From JAVKSM01 sp039583705 (GTDB taxonomy: Bacteria; Actinomycetota; Actinomycetes; Mycobacteriales; Pseudonocardiaceae), in contig JAVKSM010000001.1 in the NCBI GenBank assembly GCA_039583705.1, positions 11,032 to 75,031 on the forward strand: a stretch of 64,000 nucleotides of DNA, given 5' to 3'. Both the position numbers and the translations under genes were made by a program. Positions 59,947 to 64,000 of this stretch are shown here, piece after piece. The notes under the pieces were generated by a model, which searched no databases, was not told the origin of the DNA, and saw nothing but the letters and a program-made list of their open reading frames with translations. Numbering within the stretch: the first letter of the stretch is position 1; each line of letters opens with the position of its first letter.

Positions 59947-61323
59947 CTAGAAGTTGATCCCGAGGGTTTTGGGGATCATGTAGAGGGCGAAGCCGATGAC
60001 GAGCAGGCACAACAACCAGGTGGTGTGCCTGTACCAGCCGCGCATTCGCCACCGTGCCGGGAGTGCCTTGGCTTCCAGGGCGAGCAGGAAGCCGAGCACG
60101 ATCGGGAGCAGCAGGGCGTTCATGACCTCGACGTCGACGGCCAGGCTGACCAGGTCGAGACTGGAAAGCACGAGGGCGGCGCCGAGGATGTGGGCCAGTG
60201 CGTAGGTGAGATAGAACGCAGCGGTCCTGCGGCTGGGGCGTTCGTTGAGGGTGTGCTTCCAGGCGAAGACCTCGGCCAGTCCCCACGCCGCGGCCAGGGA
60301 GGACACGATCGCGGCGACCAGCGCTGCGCCCAGGATGCCCAAGCCGAAGAGGACCTTGCCGCCGAGGTGGCCCAGCACGGGGGTCAGTGCATCGGCGATC
60401 TGGCCGACCGTGTTGAGGGTCGCATCGGGATGGATGCGGCCAACGGTGGCAGCGAGGGCCACCACAACCATGATCATGATGAGCTGGGTCAGCACGGCTC
60501 CGACGGCGGTGTCGTGGCGGGCTCGGCGGATGTTGGGCGCCGACAGCCGTTTGTCGATCACCGCACCTTGCTGATAAAAGATCATCCATGGCATGATCAC
60601 CGCGCCGACGTTGGCCGCGAGCAGGAACAGATAGGAGCTGTTTCCCAGCGGGAGCGAGGTCAGGCCCCGGCCCAGCGCGTGGAAACTGGGGTGAGCGAGC
60701 AGCATCGCGGGCAGGAAGGCCAACTCAGCCAGGCCGAGGGCGATTCCGATGCGTTCCACTCGTGTGTAGCTGCCGGTGACGGCCAAGCCGAGGAGGAAGA
60801 TGGTCGCGGTGGGGATGCTCACCCACCGCGAGATGCCGAACAGCTCACTGATCCCGGCGACCCCGGCGAACTCCGTGATCAGGGCGCCGATCGCGGACAG
60901 GAACAGGGTTCCCGCCGAGAGCAGCGCCCAGCCGCGTCCGAACCGTGTGCGGATCAAGGCGCCGTGACCCTGCCCGGTGATGGCGCCCAGGCGCACGGTC
61001 ATCTCCTGCACGACGTACAGAATCGGGACCAGGATGAGCTGGGGCAGGATCATCGTGTAACCCCACCGGGTGCCCGACTGGGCCGCGGTGATCAGCGAGC
61101 CGGCGTCCGTGTCGGCGAGCATGACGATCAGGCCGGGGCCCCAGACGGCGAGGAACCCCAGGCCGAGGCAGCGCCGGCGCCACGACAGCCGGGCACCTGC
61201 GGCAGCGACCGTCGTCGCGTCGGTGGGCACGTCGCTCGCCACGTGCTGATTGACGACCTTCTCCTCATCCGGATCAGGTGGTGAGGTCGGGGTGGTGATG
61301 GCGTTGCTCTCCTCGGCCCACAC
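59947..61323 (-). CDS. Nramp-superfamily divalent metal transporter with atypical metal-site motif
   Basis: 458 residues, GTG 61323 after GGGGAG. About 11-12 membrane segments after a hydrophilic N-terminus of about 50 residues. Helix 1 is FLAVWGPGLIVMLADTDAGSLITAAQSG, so the Nramp DPGN is DAGS. Helix 6 is ANVGAVIMPWMIFYQQGA, where canonical members have MPH. The remaining family pattern (VQEMTVRLGAITGQGHGALI) is clear. These changes mark a subgroup distinct from standard Mn/Fe importers; metal preference cannot be told from sequence. A DtxR-type site lies 108 bases upstream of the start, oriented ambiguously between this gene and the plus-strand remnant. Confidence 0.85.
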   Translation of the reverse strand: MWAEESNAITTPTSPPDPDEEKVVNQHVASDVPTDATTVAAAGARLSWRRRCLGLGFLAVWGPGLIVMLADTDAGSLITAAQSGTRWGYTMILPQLILVPILYVVQEMTVRLGAITGQGHGALIRTRFGRGWALLSAGTLFLSAIGALITEFAGVAGISELFGISRWVSIPTATIFLLGLAVTGSYTRVERIGIALGLAELAFLPAMLLAHPSFHALGRGLTSLPLGNSSYLFLLAANVGAVIMPWMIFYQQGAVIDKRLSAPNIRRARHDTAVGAVLTQLIMIMVVVALAATVGRIHPDATLNTVGQIADALTPVLGHLGGKVLFGLGILGAALVAAIVSSLAAAWGLAEVFAWKHTLNERPSRRTAAFYLTYALAHILGAALVLSSLDLVSLAVDVEVMNALLLPIVLGFLLALEAKALPARWRMRGWYRHTTWLLCLLVIGFALYMIPKTLGINF

Positions 61324-61430
61324 GCTTTGCTCCCCGGGGAAGACACGGCACGATCTGTAGACGGCACGATCTGTAGGAGGCGCGCGTACCCCGGCCAGCG
61401 CGGCGGCGTGCCCTCAGCACCCTAGCAGCG

Positions 61431-61449
61431 TTAGGTTAGCTTCACCTAA
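61431..61449. promoter_or_regulatory. DtxR/IdeR-type iron box
   Basis: TTAGGTTAGCTTCACCTAA matches the 19-bp DtxR/IdeR consensus (TTAGGTTAGSCTAACCTAA) at all but two positions. A second, weaker and overlapping half-match (TAAGGTTAAGGGAGCCTAA, 61446-61464) follows. It is 22 bases before the ATG of the plus-strand lipoprotein remnant and 108 bases before the Nramp start. Iron-dependent repression of one or both directions is expected. Confidence 0.8.
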
Positions 61450-61470
61450 GGTTAAGGGAGCCTAATCTGC

Positions 61471-61590
61471 ATGGCGACGAGGGCGGCTTCGAGAGCAGTG
61501 CCTGTGTCGGCCTGACCCTCCGCGCTCGCAGCCGTGACGCTCGTGGCCGCCTGTGGGGATGGCGACCCGGCGACCGGGCAGCGCCGGGCC
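61471..61590 (+). pseudogene. Decayed 5' end of an iron-regulated lipoprotein gene
   Basis: Directly after the iron box an ATG opens MATRAASRAVPVSA, then an in-frame TGA (61513), then in the same frame PSALAAVTLVAACGDGDPATG. Reading through the stop gives a textbook lipoprotein signal peptide: basic start, hydrophobic core and lipobox VAAC at 61546-61554. No solute-binding domain follows; tRNA-Tyr begins within 100 bases. It is likely the leftover of a siderophore-binding lipoprotein. A sequencing error at the stop cannot be excluded, but the missing body of the gene shows decay. Confidence 0.55.
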
Positions 61591-61656
61591 CCACCGGACC
61601 GAGGAGATCGGCCCACGCCAGCGTCGGTGCTGGTCATGGCTCGTTCGGGGGTGTGG

Positions 61657-61738
61657 TGGCAGGTCTAGGATTCGAACCTAGGTAGGCGATGCCGACGGAT
61701 TTACAGTCCGCTCCCTTTGGCCACTCGGGCAACCTGCC
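61657..61738 (-). tRNA. tRNA-Tyr (GUA anticodon)
   Basis: 82-base class II tRNA. Acceptor GGCAGGT/ACCTGCC, D arm with GCCCGAGTGGCC, anticodon loop CTGTAAA (GTA), long variable arm, T arm CTAGG-TTCGAAT-CCTAG, discriminator A. The next bases 61656-61654 read CCA, so the 3' end is encoded. Confidence 0.95.
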
Positions 61739-61833
61739 AGGTGCGGGCGGTGGCGCCGACCGCGGACTGCAGGATACCGAGCGGTCGGGGAAGCGGCGCA
61801 AGCGGATCGCGCGCATCGGGAGGAGGCCGTGCG

Positions 61834-62325
61834 GTGGCCAACCCGTCGTTCGACGTGGTGAGCAGAGTGGACCGGCAGGAGGTCGACAACGCGCTCAACC
61901 AGGCTGCCAAGGAGGTGGCCCAGCGCTTCGACTTCCGTGGCACCGGCACGAGCGTGTCGTGGGCCGGCGAGGCGGCCGTGAACATCCAGGCCGAGACCGA
62001 GGAACGCTGCCGCGCTGCCGTCGAGGTGTTCAAGGAGAAGCTCGTCAAGCGCGGCGTCTCGCTCAAGGCCTTCGACGTGGGCGACCCGGCGCCGTCGGGC
62101 AAGGTGCACCGGGTCACCGGCACCCTGGTACAGGGCATCTCCACCGAGAAGAGCCGCCAGATCGCCAAGGTGGTGCGCGACGAGGGCCCCAGGGCCGTGC
62201 AGACCCAGGTCCAGGGCGACCAGTTGCGCGTGACCGGCAAGAAGAAGGACGAGCTACAGGCCGTGATCGCCCTGCTCAAGGGCAAGGACTTCGGCATCCC
62301 GCTCCAGTTCGTCAACTACCGCTGA
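61834..62325 (+). CDS. yajQ: YajQ-family nucleotide-binding protein
   Basis: 163 residues, GTG 61834 after [52 protein letters not shown] at the start and [35 protein letters not shown] at the end are the YajQ signatures; normal length. The family binds nucleotides (c-di-GMP in some bacteria); the role in actinomycetes is unknown. A yajQ gene beside tRNA-Tyr is common in actinomycetes. Confidence 0.95.
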   Translation: MANPSFDVVSRVDRQEVDNALNQAAKEVAQRFDFRGTGTSVSWAGEAAVNIQAETEERCRAAVEVFKEKLVKRGVSLKAFDVGDPAPSGKVHRVTGTLVQGISTEKSRQIAKVVRDEGPRAVQTQVQGDQLRVTGKKKDELQAVIALLKGKDFGIPLQFVNYR

Positions 62326-62382
62326 TCCGGCGGCTCCCGACCGCGCTGACCAGCGGCAACGCTCGATCGACCAGCTCCCCCG

Positions 62383-62733
62383 GTGCGCCACCTCCCCGCC
62401 GACCTCGCCGCGGCGCTGCGGCGGGCCCGCCACGCCCGCGGCTGGTCGCTCACCGACGCGGCAGCGGCCACCGGCGTCAGCCGGTCCATGATCTCCGATC
62501 TCGAGCGCGGCGTGCGGGTGCCGTCGGTGGCGCTCGCCGAGGATCTGATCTCCGGCTACGAGCTGCGTGGCGAGGTCGTCGGCTGGCTGCTCGACGCCGC
62601 CACGCCCTACGCCGGCAGGTCCAGCCCGTACCGCACCGGCGACACCCCGGCCGACCCGGCTCGGTACGGATCCCCCCGACCGCGTAAACGACCGGCTGTA
62701 CGGCCCTCTAACAAGATCGACCGGCGTGGCTGA
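62383..62733 (+). CDS. XRE-family helix-turn-helix protein
   Basis: 116 residues, GTG 62383. HTH_3 domain: LAAALRRARHARGWSLTDAAAATGVSRSMISDLERGVRVPSVALAEDLISGYEL (about 7-62), then a short tail with SSPYRTGDTPADPARYGSPRPRKRP. A small DNA-binding regulator. No recognised partner; near a resolvase gene. Confidence 0.8.
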   Translation: MRHLPADLAAALRRARHARGWSLTDAAAATGVSRSMISDLERGVRVPSVALAEDLISGYELRGEVVGWLLDAATPYAGRSSPYRTGDTPADPARYGSPRPRKRPAVRPSNKIDRRG

Positions 62734-62836
62734 TGTGACCAACCACCGGCGTGGCTGGTGCGACCGGGTCCGGCGCCCACCAGACGAGCCGCCGGGACGA
62801 TCACGGCGCCGACCGACCCATCGATCGAACCGACCC

Positions 62837-63058
62837 ATGGATCGAGAGCCGATCGCGGGCCGCTGTGAGATCATCCCCGCCGTGGACCGGACCGACGTCG
62901 AGCAGACCGCGGCAGCGCTGCGGGCGCTGCTCGCCGACGCCGAGGAGGGGGAGCTGCCCTGCTCGCCCGCGACGCGGAACCGGATCGAGGGCGCCGCGCT
63001 GGCGCTGGAGCAGCTCACTGCGGCCCGGTCTGGCGGGCGCCCTGCCAACGATCCTTGA
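62837..63058 (+). CDS. Small protein of unknown function
   Basis: 73 residues from ATG 62837. The second half (VDRTDVEQTAAALRALLADAEEGELPCSPATRNRIEGAALALEQLTA) is a plausible amphipathic two-helix unit. Many Ala/Leu codons, good GC3. A GTG at about 62882 is another possible start. Not recognised. Proximity to the XRE and resolvase genes suggests an accessory context. Confidence 0.45.
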   Translation: MDREPIAGRCEIIPAVDRTDVEQTAAALRALLADAEEGELPCSPATRNRIEGAALALEQLTAARSGGRPANDP

Positions 63059-63179
63059 CGCGACACCCCAGCTCGATCTTGGCGCGGTTCGGCGACCTGC
63101 GCTTTCCCGGTCCGGCAACCCGTGTCGGAAATCTACGTCCCGCCGGTAACGCCGTCAGACGTTTACGCGACACTAGGGT

Positions 63180-63755
63180 GTGACCAACATCGGCTACGCC
63201 CGCGTGTCCACCCGCGACCAACACCCGGAAGCCCAGCTCGACGCGCTCAACGGCGCCGGCTGCGAACGAATCTTCACCGACAAGGCATCCGGCAAGCTCG
63301 CCCGGCGCCCGCAACTCGACGCCGCCCTCGCCTACCTCCGCGCCGGGGACGTCCTGGTCGTCACGAAGCTGGACCGGCTGGGCCGCAGCATGCGCAACCT
63401 CATCGACCTGGCCGACCGGCTACACAGCCTCGGCGTGGACCTGCGGGTGCTGCACCAGTCGATCGACACGGCCACCCCGGGCGGGCGCATGTTCTTCACG
63501 ATCCTGGGTGCCATCGCCGAGTTCGAGCACGACCTGATCTCCGAGCGCACCCGCGACGGGCTGGACGCGGCCCGCGCCCGCGGCCGGCGGGGCGGCCGGC
63601 CCGCCAAGCTCACCCCCGCCAAGCTCGCCACCGCGCGGGCGCTCTACGACCAGCGCCAGCACACCGTCGCGCAGATCGCCGAGATCGTCGGCGTCACCCG
63701 CTCGACGATCTACCGCCACCTGGGCGAGCAGGCATCGACCACCCGCGTCCCATAA
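63180..63755 (+). CDS. Serine recombinase (resolvase/invertase family)
   Basis: 191 residues, GTG 63180. Resolvase N-terminal domain: MTNIGYARVSTRDQHPEAQL with catalytic Ser10, DVLVVTKLDRLGRSMRNLIDL with the conserved arginines, GRMFFTILGAIAEFEHDLISERTRDGL. A Hin-type C-terminal HTH follows (TPAKLATARALYDQRQHTVAQIAEIVGVTRSTIYRHL). Complete and full length for the Tn3/Hin class. No transposase or inverted repeat is seen next to it, so its target site is unknown. TAGGGT directly before the GTG may be a -10 of an upstream-initiated transcript. Confidence 0.93.
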   Translation: MTNIGYARVSTRDQHPEAQLDALNGAGCERIFTDKASGKLARRPQLDAALAYLRAGDVLVVTKLDRLGRSMRNLIDLADRLHSLGVDLRVLHQSIDTATPGGRMFFTILGAIAEFEHDLISERTRDGLDAARARGRRGGRPAKLTPAKLATARALYDQRQHTVAQIAEIVGVTRSTIYRHLGEQASTTRVP

Positions 63756-63845
63756 CCGACTGTAACTCTAAGTGTCCGGAAAACGCACCCGGAAGGCTGG
63801 TCTACCGTGGCGGGGACGGCAACCGGGGATCGGGAGGGGTGCGCC

Positions 63846-64000
63846 GTGGCGAACGGGAGCGAGCCGGTCGAGCTGGACGACCCGGTGACCATCGGCCGGC
63901 GGGTGAGGCGCATCCGGCGCGCCCGCGGCAAGAGCCTGGAGGTCGTCGCCGGGCTCGCCAAGATCAGTACCTCGCAACTGTCGCGGCTGGAGACCGGCGA
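63846..64000 (+). CDS. XRE-family transcriptional regulator, N-terminus only
   Basis: 51 codons from GTG 63846 (after GGGAGGGG) to the window end. VANGSEPVELDDPVTIGRRVRRIRRARGKSLEVVAGLAKISTSQLSRLETG is a complete HTH_3 domain. This opening is typical of the large actinobacterial XRE regulators with C-terminal TPR-like helices, the same kind whose decayed end is seen at 26620-27155. Confidence 0.85.
   Translation, partial: MANGSEPVELDDPVTIGRRVRRIRRARGKSLEVVAGLAKISTSQLSRLETG

Noticed and set aside
61452..61637. 61-codon minus-strand frame between Nramp and tRNA-Tyr
   Set aside because: It is the antisense of the lipoprotein remnant, has no ribosome binding site and covers part of the regulatory region.

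Overview
The window is high-GC, densely packed DNA with many GTG starts and 4-base start/stop overlaps. It has the usual actinobacterial order tRNA-Thr, tRNA-Met, rpmG, hadA, hadB ... tRNA-Trp, secE, nusG, rplK, rplA, rplJ, rplL, mkl. The source is therefore an actinomycete; genus cannot be fixed from sequence alone. It is a draft scaffold: a run of 100 Ns lies at 16358-16457 and is flanked by two identical 77-bp copies, which looks like an unmerged contig overlap.

Left part (1-23.4 kb). On the minus strand an Mce lipid-import operon (mkl ATPase, two YrbE permeases, MceA, MceB, start of MceC) follows rplJ-rplL. Between rplJ and rplA, normally adjacent, sits a plus-strand three-gene graspetide (omega-ester RiPP) cassette: precursor peptide, ATP-grasp maturase and PCMT-type methyltransferase. 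The maturase appears to lack about 60 internal residues. Next come rplA, rplK, nusG, secE, tRNA-Trp, an aminotransferase, an SGNH lipase, hadB, hadA, rpmG, two tRNAs, a DHA2-type exporter with a palindromic operator, cinA, a 53-residue hydrophobic protein, a luciferase-like monooxygenase with an SCP2 tail, and an NlpC/P60 protein.

Middle part (24.3-51.6 kb). This is a complete-looking extracellular/cytoplasmic contractile injection system (eCIS) locus of the actinobacterial type. The structural core is the DUF4255/Pvc16 cap protein, AAA+ ATPase, DUF4157 protein, sheath, two tube proteins, a small baseplate protein, DUF6760, a long disordered protein with repeated hydrophobic-Q-R motifs, LysM baseplate protein, VgrG-like hub/spike, PAAR tip, gp25, gp6/J-like and gp7/I-like wedge proteins. 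No tail fibre and no coiled-coil tape measure is seen. Around the core are accessory genes: two paralogous tandem Ig-like proteins (one membrane-anchored), a secreted beta-propeller/ASH protein, an NlpC/P60 hydrolase, an orphan LuxR-type regulator, a zinc-ribbon/TM/discoidin protein and a YkgJ-type cysteine-cluster protein. Fragments of Uma2 and VapC/PIN genes and a decayed XRE regulator mark insertions and decay in the locus.

Right part (51.6-64 kb). Three DMT-type transporter genes (one apparently half-length), DUF1345, an MFS transporter, an aldose epimerase, a bicovalent-FAD oxidase and an Nramp-type metal transporter. A near-consensus DtxR/IdeR iron box lies at 61431-61449, followed by what looks like the decayed 5' end of a lipoprotein gene. 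The window closes with tRNA-Tyr, yajQ, an XRE regulator, a small protein, a serine resolvase and the start of another XRE regulator.
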